A stretch of DNA of 64,000 nt, from contig JALVOC010000089.1 of assembly GCA_027032075.1 (NCBI GenBank), forward strand, positions 434,001-498,000, read 5' to 3'. Below the pieces are notes generated by a model that saw nothing but the letters and a program-made list of their open reading frames with translations, ran no database searches and was not told where the DNA came from. Origin of the DNA: Chromatiales bacterium (GTDB lineage Bacteria > Pseudomonadota > Gammaproteobacteria > UBA6429 > Thiohalophilaceae). Positions 30,269 through 38,367 of the stretch are shown here, in pieces; position 1 is the stretch's first letter, and every line of letters begins with the position of its first letter. A program made the translations under genes and the position numbers.

Positions 30269-31834
30269 TCACAGCATCCCCTCCAACTCATCCATATCTT
30301 TCATAATCTCCTTTTCCAACTCCTTCATCCGCGCCAATATCTCCTTCGGCGGATCATATTCTTCCTCTTCATACACCACTTCCTTGTAGCGGTTGATAGA
30401 CAGGTCGTACTTGTTCCCCGCAATCTCCTCCGCCGACACCACAAACGCCCTGGCCTTTCTATCTTCAAAACCCTCTGCGCCTCCGCGTCTCTGCGGTGAA
30501 TCTTTTCCTGTATAAGTCTTCCACTGCGCCAGCACATCCGGCAGGTCATTGGCCTCTACCGGCTGGCGTTTGTCGTCCAGCGAAAAACCATCGGCTTGTA
30601 CGTCGTAGAAGAATACCTCGTCGGTACGCCCGCCCTTGGTGAACAGCAGAATGGCGGTGGAGACCCCGGCATAGGGCTTGAACACACCGGAAGGTAGGGA
30701 AATGACACCTTCCAGCTGGTTCTCTTCCACCAGCAGCTTGCGGATAGCCTGGTGCGCCTTGCTGGAACCGAACAGCACGCCGTCGGGCACGACCACTGCG
30801 CAACGCCCACCATTTTTGAGCATGCGCAGCATCAATGCCAGAAACAGCAGCTCGGTCTTTTTGGTCTTGACCTTGCGCAACAGGGTCGGGTGGACATCTT
30901 CATAGTCCAGGCTGCCCTTGAACGGGGGATTGGCGAGGATGACATCGAAGGCATCGCTGGCCTTGTCTGGGAATTTGTCGGTAAAGCTGTTGCTGAGGGT
31001 GTCCTGGTAGTGGATATCCGGGGCATCGACACCGTGCAGCAGCAGGTTCATGGCGGCAATGCGCAGCATGGTGGCGTCGAAATCAAAGCCGTGGAACATG
31101 CCGGTGCGGATGTGTTGCCAGTGATCTTCCAGCAGGTCGCCTGTGTAGATGGTTTCGGTGTGGCCGTTGACGGGCTTTTCGTACTGCCCCTCCGGTGAGG
31201 AGTGGGTGCGCAGCAGGTATTCCATCACCGCCACCAGAAAACCACCGGTGCCGCAGGCCGGGTCGGCAATCGTTTCGGTCGGCTTTGGATCGGTCATCTC
31301 CACCATCAAGCGGATGATATGGCGCGGGGTGCGGAACTGACCATTGATACCAGCAGTGGTCAGTTTGGAAAGCAGGTACTCGTAAAGGTCGCCCTTGATA
31401 TCGCCCTCGGTGAGCGGCAGGTCGTCGATCATGTTGACCGCCGAGACCAGCAGTGAGGGCTTCTGGATCATCAGCTGAGCGTCCTTGAAGTATTCCTGGA
31501 AGCTCGTCTTCTGCGCCCCTTCCTGGGTATCCATTTCGCTGACGGTTTTGAAATGAGGAAACACCTCGTCGCGCACCAGGGGCAACATTTCGTCGGCGCC
31601 CAACTGCTTGAAGTTGCTCCAGCGCAGGTGTTGCTGGTCGTCGTTGAAAACACGCTTGAATGACTTTTTGGTACGCGCGGCACGTTTCTCGTTGCGCGTC
31701 TCGGTGATATCCAACATGCGCGCAAACATCAGGAAGGAAATCTGCTCGATGACGGTCAGCGGGTTGGCAACGCCACCAGTCCAGAATTCTTCCCAAAGTT
31801 TGTCTATTCGGCTTTTCAGTTCGCCAGTTATCAT
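30269..31834 (-). CDS. hsdM: type I restriction-modification DNA methyltransferase subunit
   Basis: A 521-residue N6-adenine methyltransferase. The N-terminal helical domain is followed by the SAM motif [11 protein letters not shown] near residue 195 and the catalytic NPPF near 300. The family ending [15 protein letters not shown] is present near 470. Between WKTYTGK and [11 protein letters not shown] lies an extra stretch ([15 protein letters not shown]) encoded by an in-frame copy of the dispersed repeat, an insertion that a typical HsdM lacks. It works with hsdS, and the hsdR gene lies upstream past a GxxExxY gene. Confidence 0.94.
   Translation of the reverse strand: MITGELKSRIDKLWEEFWTGGVANPLTVIEQISFLMFARMLDITETRNEKRAARTKKSFKRVFNDDQQHLRWSNFKQLGADEMLPLVRDEVFPHFKTVSEMDTQEGAQKTSFQEYFKDAQLMIQKPSLLVSAVNMIDDLPLTEGDIKGDLYEYLLSKLTTAGINGQFRTPRHIIRLMVEMTDPKPTETIADPACGTGGFLVAVMEYLLRTHSSPEGQYEKPVNGHTETIYTGDLLEDHWQHIRTGMFHGFDFDATMLRIAAMNLLLHGVDAPDIHYQDTLSNSFTDKFPDKASDAFDVILANPPFKGSLDYEDVHPTLLRKVKTKKTELLFLALMLRMLKNGGRCAVVVPDGVLFGSSKAHQAIRKLLVEENQLEGVISLPSGVFKPYAGVSTAILLFTKGGRTDEVFFYDVQADGFSLDDKRQPVEANDLPDVLAQWKTYTGKDSPQRRGGAEGFEDRKARAFVVSAEEIAGNKYDLSINRYKEVVYEEEEYDPPKEILARMKELEKEIMKDMDELEGML
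30469..30500. repeat. palindromic defence-island repeat, copy 4, inside hsdM
   Basis: The stretch AACCCTCTGCGCCTCCGCG followed by TCTCTGCGGTGAA is the same arm as copy 3, but here it lies inside the hsdM reading frame and keeps it open. Confidence 0.8.
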
Positions 31835-31858
31835 AAGTTAATTCCTATTTTGAATTTG

Positions 31859-31931
31859 AACCACAGAGACACGGAGGCACGGAGTTTTTTAATTTCAATT
31901 CTTCTCTGCGCCTCTGTGACTCTGTGGTTAA
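31859..31931. repeat. palindromic defence-island repeat, copy 5 (full hairpin)
   Basis: About 73 bp: ACCACAGAGACACGGAGGCA at the left, a TTTTTTAATTTC spacer, and CTCTGTGACTCTGTGGTT at the right. The arms pair imperfectly, so a transcript would fold into a long hairpin. It is next to a near-identical second unit at 31968. Confidence 0.88.
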
Positions 31932-31967
31932 TGCCTGTTTTTATCATTTTTAATCGCTATCCATTTG

Positions 31968-32040
31968 AACCACAGAGACACGGAGGTACAGAGTTTTTTT
32001 GTTTTATTTTTCTCTGCGTCTCTGTGCCTCTGTGGTTAAT
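31968..32040. repeat. palindromic defence-island repeat, copy 6 (full hairpin)
   Basis: About 73 bp with the same architecture as copy 5 (left arm ACCACAGAGACACGGAGGTA, right arm CTCTGTGCCTCTGTGGTTA). Its right end supplies the stop codon of the GxxExxY gene. Confidence 0.88.
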
Positions 32041-32416
32041 CATCGTTCAACATGCGTTTGATTCCCTGTTTCAACACAGGAACATTAAAGTTAATCAGCA
32101 ACCCTACCCGACAATTTGTCAACTTAAGGTAAGTAAGTAATTGCGCCTGATGAACCGGCAGCAGCTTTTCCGCTGCTTTGAGTTCAAGAACGACTTTGTT
32201 CTCAACAAGAAAATCCAGCCGCAGTTCTTGAGCTACCTTATTTCCTTTGTAAATCAACGGAACAGGTTTTTGTCGCTGATAATTCAAACCCTGCAATTCA
32301 AATTCCACAGCAAGACAGTCCTCGTATATTGATTCCAACAAACCCGGCCCCAAGCTTCGATGTACTTCAATCGCTGCTCCGATGATCTTTTCCGTTATCG
32401 CGTTATTATCTTGCAT
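32036..32416 (-). CDS. GxxExxY family protein
   Basis: A 126-residue protein with the motif GPGLLESIYEDCLA that names the family, followed by LGLNYQRQKPVPL-like QGLNYQRQKPVPLIYKG and RLDFLVENKVVLELKA, a layout recalling the PD-(D/E)XK nuclease core (D, ExK-like). The open frame extends upstream into the repeat, but the ATG at 32416 (MQDNNAITEKI) is the natural start. The gene is bounded on both sides by repeat units, suggesting that gene and repeats travel together. It interrupts the space between hsdR and hsdM. Function unknown. Confidence 0.9.
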   Translation of the reverse strand: MQDNNAITEKIIGAAIEVHRSLGPGLLESIYEDCLAVEFELQGLNYQRQKPVPLIYKGNKVAQELRLDFLVENKVVLELKAAEKLLPVHQAQLLTYLKLTNCRVGLLINFNVPVLKQGIKRMLNDD

Positions 32417-32425
32417 TATATTCTT

Positions 32426-32530
32426 CACCACAGAGACACGGAGACTCAGAGTTTCTTGAATTTGCTTTTCTCCGTGTGCTCTGTGCCTCTGTGGTTCATT
32501 TCTCCGTGTCTCTGTGTCTCTGTGGTTCAA
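32426..32530. repeat. palindromic defence-island repeat, copy 7 (extended)
   Basis: About 105 bp: one full hairpin plus an additional right arm. It begins CACCACAGAGACACGGAGAC and ends TCTCTGTGTCTCTGTGGTTC. It covers the last codons and stop of hsdR (32496 onward) and lies immediately upstream of the GxxExxY start. Confidence 0.88.
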
Positions 32531-35500
32531 TTTCTTTAAACGAACTGATGATAGTGATCAGCTCATCCGCTTCTTCTTCACTGAAGACACCGTCAATGCC
32601 ATCGGCATCCACCAGGGTAAAGGGGTCTTCGTAGAGACGCTCCAGTTCGATGGCGCCGTATTTGGCGATGTGGTTTTGGAGCATGCTGAGGAAGCGGGTC
32701 TGCTTGGCCGTCAGGTGCGGGTGCTTGTGGGCAAACTGCTCGAAGCGTTCCCGTACGGCATTCGGCTCCATACCGATAATGTTGCGCAGGATCTGGTCCA
32801 GTGGTGTGGCCTCGTCGTAGAATTCCTGCAATACCTCAAGGCTGACGTCCGGGTTCTGGGTGAGCACCAGTGATGACAGACTTTCCAGTTCTTTTTCCGT
32901 CACCGGCTCGCCGCGGCGGATCTTGTTCAGCACCGGCGTTTTGTCGAACAACTCAGTAAGCACGCTTTCCACCTGCTTTTCGTAGGCCTTCATATCCACT
33001 GTCAGGATGGATGAGGAACGCTTACCGGTTTGCACCTGGCTCAGATCCTCCTCAATATCGACCACCTTTGCCTGTTGCGGTGTCACACCACCCGTGGCAC
33101 GGTGGTGGATAATCGTGCGCAGTTCCTTGCGGACGGTTTCCAGCGCTTGAACCGTGACCTGATCCCAGAAGGTGGAGGAACGCACCTGCTTGATGGTCTC
33201 GGCCTTTTCGCGTACCGGGTTGAGGTGCATCTGCAGGCTGTTGACCTTGTCCAGCAGGTTGATCTTGTAGTCATCAAAGCGGTTTGATTTCTGCAGCAAT
33301 GCAATCTGCATGCGGGTCATCAGCAGGTCCAGCTCATGGGCCTCGGTGTAGCCACGGATGTTGACCCATTGCATGAGGGGCGCCATGTCAGTCTTCAGTG
33401 TGGCGACGGTGGCCGGATCCCACTGTTGTAGCATTTCCGGGCGGGAAAGGTTGCGCTTGGTGCGCCACTGTTCACGTACCGCAATACTGTCCTCCGGCAG
33501 GCGGTTGAGGTCCTTGAGGAGCAGCTCAACTGCCATATCGAAGAGTTGGGGCTCCGCCGCCTGTAATGCTGCGCCGGCCAATGTAATGCGCGCCTCGAAA
33601 ACCTGCTGCATCAGCGGCTTGGAGACAGTCGGCTCGACGGGCTTGTAGTGAAAATCGAAATAGTCGAAGTTGCCCCAGTGGTCGAAGATGCGAAATCCGG
33701 TCTTGTCCCTGCCTGGTCCGAACAGGTCGGGACAGAGACGGGTGCCGCGGCCGATCATCTGCCAGAATTTGACCTTGGAGAATACCGGCTTGGCAAATAC
33801 CAGATTGACGACTTCGGGCACGTCGATACCGGTATCCAGCATATCGACCGAAATGGCGATGGTCAGCTCATTGTCGGCCTGCTTGAAATCGTCAATAAGT
33901 TGCTCGGCGCGCGGGTCATAATTATCGATGACCTGACAGAACTTACCGCCATACTGGGGATACATATCGTCGAACACCTTTCTCAGCTGCATGGCGTGCT
34001 CGTGGTTGCGGGCGAAGATGATGCTCTTGCCGACCTGCTGGTCACTGGCGTCACGGATACCGTTTTCCATCAGGTTGCGGATGATGTGCCGGCCCGTGTC
34101 CTTGTTGTAGACATTCTTATCCATATCGCGGACTTCATAGCCAAGCAGTGTTGGGTCCTCCCCTTCCTCCTCGATCTGTTTACGCTGCTCCTCCGTCAGC
34201 TGATCGTACTTGATACCACGCCGAAGGAAGTCGGTGGTATAGGTCTGCACCTCAAAGGGCACCAGCCAGTTTTCTTCCACAGCACGCTCGAAGGAGTACC
34301 AGGCCGTGGGGTCCTGGTTGTCACAATCAAACAGCTGATAGGTATTGCGACTGACAAATTCTACCGGAGTGGCGGTAAGACCAACCTGGAGACAATCGAA
34401 ATAACGAAACAGATCTCCGTAAACGTTATAAATAGAACGATGTGATTCGTCGGCAATGACGAGATCGAAAAAACCGACATCGAAGCTTTGGAAGACCTTC
34501 ATCATGGCCGGATAGGTTGCCAGATAGATCCGCTTGTTACGGTCTTTGGCCGTACGCGCACCGACCACCACCAGAGGTTCATTCAGAAAATCGTTGTACG
34601 CATTTTTGGCTTGCTTTCGCAGTTCACGCCGATCACAGAGAAACAGCGCCCGCTTCACCCAGCCAGCCCGGATGAGCAACTCAGTCAGTGAAATGGCAAC
34701 CCGTGTCTTGCCGGTACCGGTGGCCTGAACAATGAGTGCCTTGCGATGCTTGTTAGTAAAACGCTCTGTAACCCGCTTGATGGCTTCAACCTGGTAGAGT
34801 CGGCCAGCAATATCCGGATTTGGGGAAAGCATATCCAGCGCCTTTTTGGCCTGATGCTGGAACAGCAGGTATTGTAGGCTGTCCTTGGAGTAGAAGCCGA
34901 ACAACTTGCGGGGTGGGTAGTCGGCCGCATCGTCCCAGATCCAGATATCGAAACCGTTGGTATAGAAGATCACGGGACGCTGGCTATGTGTATTCTCCAG
35001 GCTGTCAGCATAGAGCCGTGCCTGGGTGCGCCCTTTCTCCGCATCGACGGCAGTCTTTTTGGCCTCGACCACAGCCAGGGGCTTGCCATTATCGTCCCAC
35101 AATACGTAGTCCGCATAACCCTTGCCGGTCTTTGTAGGCTGGTTGTCAACCTCTTCTTCCTGGGTGACTTCTTCGGTATTGGCCCCATTGGCGCCGACAT
35201 CCCAGCCGGCATCCACCAATAGACTGTCAATGAGGCGCTTGCGGGTCGTGGCTTCGTCAAACTGCAGAACATCAGCAGCTTGTTTGGCAATACTGGCTGC
35301 GGCAGGAAGATCCGCCAACTGCCGTTCTTTTTCTGCCGACTGGGCACGTGCCTCTTCCAGTTCGGTCAGCAGTGCCTCGAGCTTGGCCTCCTGGGCAGCC
35401 AATTTCTCCAGCGCTGCCTTTTTCTCTTGCTTGAGTTTGGCCTTTGTTTCGGCCGCTGCACCTCCGGCAGGTGGTTGTTGGTATTCGGGACAAGCATCAA

Positions 35501-35882
35501 GCTGTCCTTTGAGCTGAGAAACGAAGAACCAGCGCGCAAGATCATGGATTTCTTTCAATAACCAGAGAGCGGTGTTCTGGGTAACCTTCTCGCCGTGTGC
35601 CGCCTTATTGCCATGTATACGGACGGCATGCAGCTTGTCGAGCACGACCTTGGGCACAACTTCCTTGAAAGCATCATTGTTAAGCAGATCGATGAAATTC
35701 GGCTGCAGGGGTGCGGGAAGGCCTAGCTGCCGGTAGATACCACCCACCAAGCGCTCCGCGAACATGCGCATTTTGACCAAGGCGCTCTGCGGGTCCGTGT
35801 GGGCATAGCTTTCTGCGAAGCCACCCAACGCAGCCAGATCAGCCCAGCTATCGCGCAGAAACTCAAAGTTTATGGATTTCAT
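32496..35882 (-). CDS. hsdR: type I restriction endonuclease subunit R (EcoEI-like)
   Basis: An approximately 1128-residue motor/nuclease subunit. The order is an N-terminal DUF4145-like helical domain, a coiled coil near residues 150-195, the HSDR_N nuclease core (GYADYVLWDDNGKPLAVVEAKK near 260, the D...ExK triad), helicase motif I VQATGTGKTRVA near 385, motif II VIADESHRSIY near 470, motif VI GRGTRLCPDLF near 715, and the EcoEI-type C-terminal domain. I chose the ATG at 35882, which has AAGGAA 5 bp upstream; 35897 is also open. The final residues (EPQRHRDTEK) are encoded by a dispersed repeat. Confidence 0.94.
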   Translation of the reverse strand: MKSINFEFLRDSWADLAALGGFAESYAHTDPQSALVKMRMFAERLVGGIYRQLGLPAPLQPNFIDLLNNDAFKEVVPKVVLDKLHAVRIHGNKAAHGEKVTQNTALWLLKEIHDLARWFFVSQLKGQLDACPEYQQPPAGGAAAETKAKLKQEKKAALEKLAAQEAKLEALLTELEEARAQSAEKERQLADLPAAASIAKQAADVLQFDEATTRKRLIDSLLVDAGWDVGANGANTEEVTQEEEVDNQPTKTGKGYADYVLWDDNGKPLAVVEAKKTAVDAEKGRTQARLYADSLENTHSQRPVIFYTNGFDIWIWDDAADYPPRKLFGFYSKDSLQYLLFQHQAKKALDMLSPNPDIAGRLYQVEAIKRVTERFTNKHRKALIVQATGTGKTRVAISLTELLIRAGWVKRALFLCDRRELRKQAKNAYNDFLNEPLVVVGARTAKDRNKRIYLATYPAMMKVFQSFDVGFFDLVIADESHRSIYNVYGDLFRYFDCLQVGLTATPVEFVSRNTYQLFDCDNQDPTAWYSFERAVEENWLVPFEVQTYTTDFLRRGIKYDQLTEEQRKQIEEEGEDPTLLGYEVRDMDKNVYNKDTGRHIIRNLMENGIRDASDQQVGKSIIFARNHEHAMQLRKVFDDMYPQYGGKFCQVIDNYDPRAEQLIDDFKQADNELTIAISVDMLDTGIDVPEVVNLVFAKPVFSKVKFWQMIGRGTRLCPDLFGPGRDKTGFRIFDHWGNFDYFDFHYKPVEPTVSKPLMQQVFEARITLAGAALQAAEPQLFDMAVELLLKDLNRLPEDSIAVREQWRTKRNLSRPEMLQQWDPATVATLKTDMAPLMQWVNIRGYTEAHELDLLMTRMQIALLQKSNRFDDYKINLLDKVNSLQMHLNPVREKAETIKQVRSSTFWDQVTVQALETVRKELRTIIHHRATGGVTPQQAKVVDIEEDLSQVQTGKRSSSILTVDMKAYEKQVESVLTELFDKTPVLNKIRRGEPVTEKELESLSSLVLTQNPDVSLEVLQEFYDEATPLDQILRNIIGMEPNAVRERFEQFAHKHPHLTAKQTRFLSMLQNHIAKYGAIELERLYEDPFTLVDADGIDGVFSEEEADELITIISSFKEIEPQRHRDTEK

Positions 35883-36348
35883 TAGTTCCTTCCCCATACC
35901 GGGGCTTGAGCAAACCGCGTGCCATTTGTCGGTCAGCTCCTGGTTTTTGCCGGATATTCAGCGATTGGCAGCGCCCGCAAATGTCCTGGTATTACAGCCA
36001 AATTGCTGTTGCTGCCTTTGGTTTAACTCTGTCATTCAAAACAGAGCATGTTCACCAAAACCAACTTCTTATTTTAATTACATCAATTAAGTTACATATT
36101 TATCTGTTCAGCCATGCTAGCGTCATCCCTATTGCCCGGTTATCCTTTTCAAACTGGTTATCCCGGGTATTTTCTTGCATGTTCGGCGCACCCAATCGAA
36201 CCGACATTTGCATGAACCAGGACACTCCGATGTCACCCCCAAATCACCTGCGTACCAATCTAAGGATAAGATATATCATTTATTTACAAGATTTCTTATC
36301 ATTCAGGCGTATAAATGATTATGCTCTTTGCACCTCAGAATGGTCCAG
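35883..36348. other. 466-bp intergenic region upstream of hsdR
   Basis: No gene is supported here. An AT-rich block around 36060-36110 is the likely hsdR promoter area. On the minus strand ATGTAA occurs twice as a direct repeat (36092-36097 and 36078-36083), a possible regulator site for the HTH protein encoded just upstream. Confidence 0.4.
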
Positions 36349-36600
36349 CTACCCATCGTCCGCTGCTTGCGGTGGCCTTCCTCCTTCGCCCGAAGTAATC
36401 CACTCGTCGACTTCGTGTCGGCGAAACTTCCACAGCCTGCCAACTTTGTGAGCCGGCATGGCCTTCCGGTCGATCCATTTGTAGACCGTGTCGCGCTTGA
36501 CCCCGAGGTAAGCCGCAATCTCCTCTACCGACAACCAGCGGTCTTCAATCATTCGTTCGCCCTCTGGCTTCAACCGATTTCCAATAAAAAGCGATTTCAA
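36349..36600 (-). CDS. excisionase/MerR-type helix-turn-helix DNA-binding protein
   Basis: An 83-residue protein made of a single winged helix-turn-helix: DRWLSVEEIAAYLGVKRDTVYKWIDRKAMPAHKVGRLWKFRRHEVDEW. This is the excisionase-family HTH_17 pattern. A TTG start at 36600 with AGGAG 6 bp upstream fits best; an internal ATG at 36552 is the alternative. It is the first gene upstream of hsdR in the same direction and probably regulates the restriction genes, as such small HTH proteins often sit at type I loci. Confidence 0.85.
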   Translation of the reverse strand: MKSLFIGNRLKPEGERMIEDRWLSVEEIAAYLGVKRDTVYKWIDRKAMPAHKVGRLWKFRRHEVDEWITSGEGGRPPQAADDG

Positions 36601-36926
36601 CAGGTACTCCTATCAACGCAACCGCCATGGCACTCTGTCCAATAGAACTGGATAAAATTGTAGATAGACTAATATAATCAACCCAATTATGCTAGGAGAT
36701 AACGCCATTCTCCGCCCGTATGACTGGCAGAAGACCCCTCTCGGAAAACTCAATACTCGAACAGTGCCGCCTCGACCTAGTGAGGGTTCAAATCAACCTG
36801 GGCATCAACAAGGGTGGCTCCCAGGGAATCCACGGAATTACTTGCAGCCCGGCGTGTTAGCTGCCAGGCAAAGAACTGACTGTGGTAAGGGGTAAAACTT
36901 CATTTCAATTCGAAAAAATATCCTTG
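36601..36926. other. 326-bp intergenic region
   Basis: No gene or repeat is recognised between the HTH gene and higA. On the minus strand a hairpin overlapping the higA stop (CCACCTT and AAGGTGG) is followed by a T-run near 36910, and may terminate higA transcription. Confidence 0.35.
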
Positions 36927-37244
36927 TCACCCCACCTTCTTCAAAGGTGGCACCTTTTTGTGAGAATTCATGGCATGCCAAAGGTCCCAGTCTCGCTGCA
37001 GGTTGAGCCAGAATTCCGGGCCGGTCTTGAGCGCCTCGCCCAGTGCCAGTGCGGAATCGGCACTGACATTGCGCCGTCCGTTGATGATTTCGTTCAGCCG
37101 GGCATAGGTCCAGCCAAGATGCTTGGCAAACTCCTTCTGGGTGATGCCAAGCGGTTCCAGAAACTCCTTGAGGAGCATTTCACCAGGGTGTGTAGTTGGT
37201 CGTTTTTTTCGGTAGCATATCGTGTCACCTGTGGTAATCCGCAA
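36927..37244 (-). CDS. higA: HigA-type antitoxin with probable N-terminal frameshift
   Basis: An XRE-family antitoxin: PTTHPGEMLLKEFLEPLGITQKEFAKHLGWTYARLNEIINGRR with the HTH, followed by EFWLNLQRDWDLW. The HTH and the C-terminal WLNLQ motif are typical HigA. The family normally starts MxPKxRPTTHPGEM; a matching ATG CTA CCG exists at 37213-37218 but is out of frame because the following A-run has seven bases (37203-37209) instead of six. The only in-frame start upstream is a TTG at 37244, inside the higB remnant; an internal ATG precedes LLKEFLEP. The toxin partner is truncated. Confidence 0.82.
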   Translation of the reverse strand: MRITTGDTICYRKKRPTTHPGEMLLKEFLEPLGITQKEFAKHLGWTYARLNEIINGRRNVSADSALALGEALKTGPEFWLNLQRDWDLWHAMNSHKKVPPLKKVG

Positions 37245-37330
37245 TCTCTACAGCTAGCGCATCGCTTCCTTCCCAGAGGAAGACAATACGCCAGATGAGT
37301 CCCTGCACTTTTACTATGAGAATGTGTTTT
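37225..37330 (-). pseudogene. higB toxin, C-terminal remnant
   Basis: Reading leftward, the frame gives GLIWRIVFLWEGSDALAVEIADYHR and a stop at 37225-37227. This matches the end of HigB toxins (WRIxFxW....AxxVEIxDYH). No start codon or N-terminal two thirds is found: the upstream part reads KKHILIVKVQ and then loses similarity. The stop lies beside the higA start, the normal higBA order. The toxin is therefore probably inactive. Confidence 0.72.
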
Positions 37331-37410
37331 TTCGGGAAAAAGTGTTTCGGCCTAATAACTTTATGTTATTGTTTTTAATAGTAATATTGGCTATTTTTGT
37401 GTAAATCCGG

Positions 37411-37527
37411 CTATTTTTTGCGGTCTTTTGCAGCAGGAGTCAGGGCCAGTTTCTGGCCGGGGGCGATGCTTTCCCGTCCTATGTTGAGGCGTTCTTGCAA
37501 ATCGGCTGTTTCCCTTTGATATTTCAC
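37411..37527 (-). CDS. small hypothetical ORF, possibly a gene remnant
   Basis: A 38-codon frame starting at GTG with GGAAGG 7 bp upstream. The product is hydrophilic and looks coiled-coil-like at its start (KYQRETADLQERLN), ending in PAAKDRKK. The frame is open a little further upstream without a start codon, so it may be the end of a lost protein. Low confidence. Confidence 0.2.
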   Translation of the reverse strand: MKYQRETADLQERLNIGRESIAPGQKLALTPAAKDRKK

Positions 37528-37688
37528 GATTTTTCCTTCCAGGGTGGATCCTGAAAGCTCCTTGTTTGTAGTTTGTTAACCAGTTCACATTATTAATGGT
37601 ACTCTCTCACAATTCAGGGTTTCAATTGTTCATTCCTTTTTAATCTGATCTATCTTCTTACTTGGGACAACTAACAGGTAGCTGGATT

Positions 37689-38084
37689 ATGGTTTTTGTT
37701 CGTATACATTTATCAAAAACAATAGGAATCTTGTTTATATCGCTCTTTCTGGCAGCAGGATGTGGCGGTGGCGGCAGTACGACTGCTGCTGCGGATAATG
37801 GCAATAACAATGGTAATGATGCTGCAACACTTTCCTGGCAGCCCCCCACCGAAAATACGGACGGTTCCCCGTTGACCGATCTGGCCGGATATAAAATATA
37901 CTACGGCACCGACGTAGGGAATTATCCAGAGGTTATTACCATCGACAATGCCGGTGTTACCTCATACGTTGTCGATAATCTTGCAAATGGCACGACCTAT
38001 TATTTTGTGCTCACTGCGTTCAATTCAAATGGTGTGGAAAGCAGTTATTCCGAGGTTGTCACAAAATCCATACCACCCGCTTAG
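37689..38084 (+). CDS. small lipoprotein with fibronectin type III-like domain
   Basis: A 131-residue exported protein. The signal peptide MVFVRIHLSKTIGILFISLF ends in the lipobox LAAGC. After a short Gly/Asn-rich linker comes one fibronectin type III fold: ATLSWQPPTENTDGSPLTDLAGYKIYYGT and later GTTYYFVLTAFNSNGVESSYS. Such single-FN3 lipoproteins are common in cell-surface settings of environmental Proteobacteria. I moved the start from 37662 to the ATG at 37689, where the signal peptide begins. A terminator follows 30 bp after the stop. Confidence 0.78.
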   Translation: MVFVRIHLSKTIGILFISLFLAAGCGGGGSTTAAADNGNNNGNDAATLSWQPPTENTDGSPLTDLAGYKIYYGTDVGNYPEVITIDNAGVTSYVVDNLANGTTYYFVLTAFNSNGVESSYSEVVTKSIPPA

Positions 38085-38114
38085 ACATGTCCAGGTACCA
38101 TGTATTTACCAAAG

Positions 38115-38152
38115 AAAACGGATGTTATACCGAGGGGTGACATCCGTTTTTC
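38115..38152 (+). terminator. intrinsic terminator after the FN3 lipoprotein gene
   Basis: AAAACGGATGT and ACATCCGTTTT form a perfect 11-bp stem around a 14-base loop, followed by a T-rich stretch. The A and T flanks make it work in both directions in principle. Confidence 0.85.
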
Positions 38153-38367
38153 ATTTGTAACTCTTGCTGGTACATACAATACTTCCAACGCAACGGTTTA
38201 TTTCTCCTGGGATGCTGAAAGTCGTCCCTGTGATGCGACTGAGTTACCCGACCCACCATTAACCTGTTCTGTCATGCAAATTTGACGCTTATTTACTATA
38301 CTCTCATACCAAAAACTGCAAGGAATTCTGCAGCAGGAAAAAAAAAGCCACAACAAGGAGGAGCATA

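Noticed and set aside
26991-32530. CRISPR array suspected from recurring short repeats
   Set aside because: The units are irregular, imperfect palindromes in gene gaps with no regular unique spacers and no cas genes nearby.
32417-32530. N-terminal extension of the GxxExxY protein starting MNHRDTETRR
   Set aside because: These residues are translated from the dispersed repeat. The native start is the ATG at 32416.
38100-38285. 61-codon frame after the FN3 lipoprotein
   Set aside because: It contains the strong terminator hairpin and has no recognisable fold.
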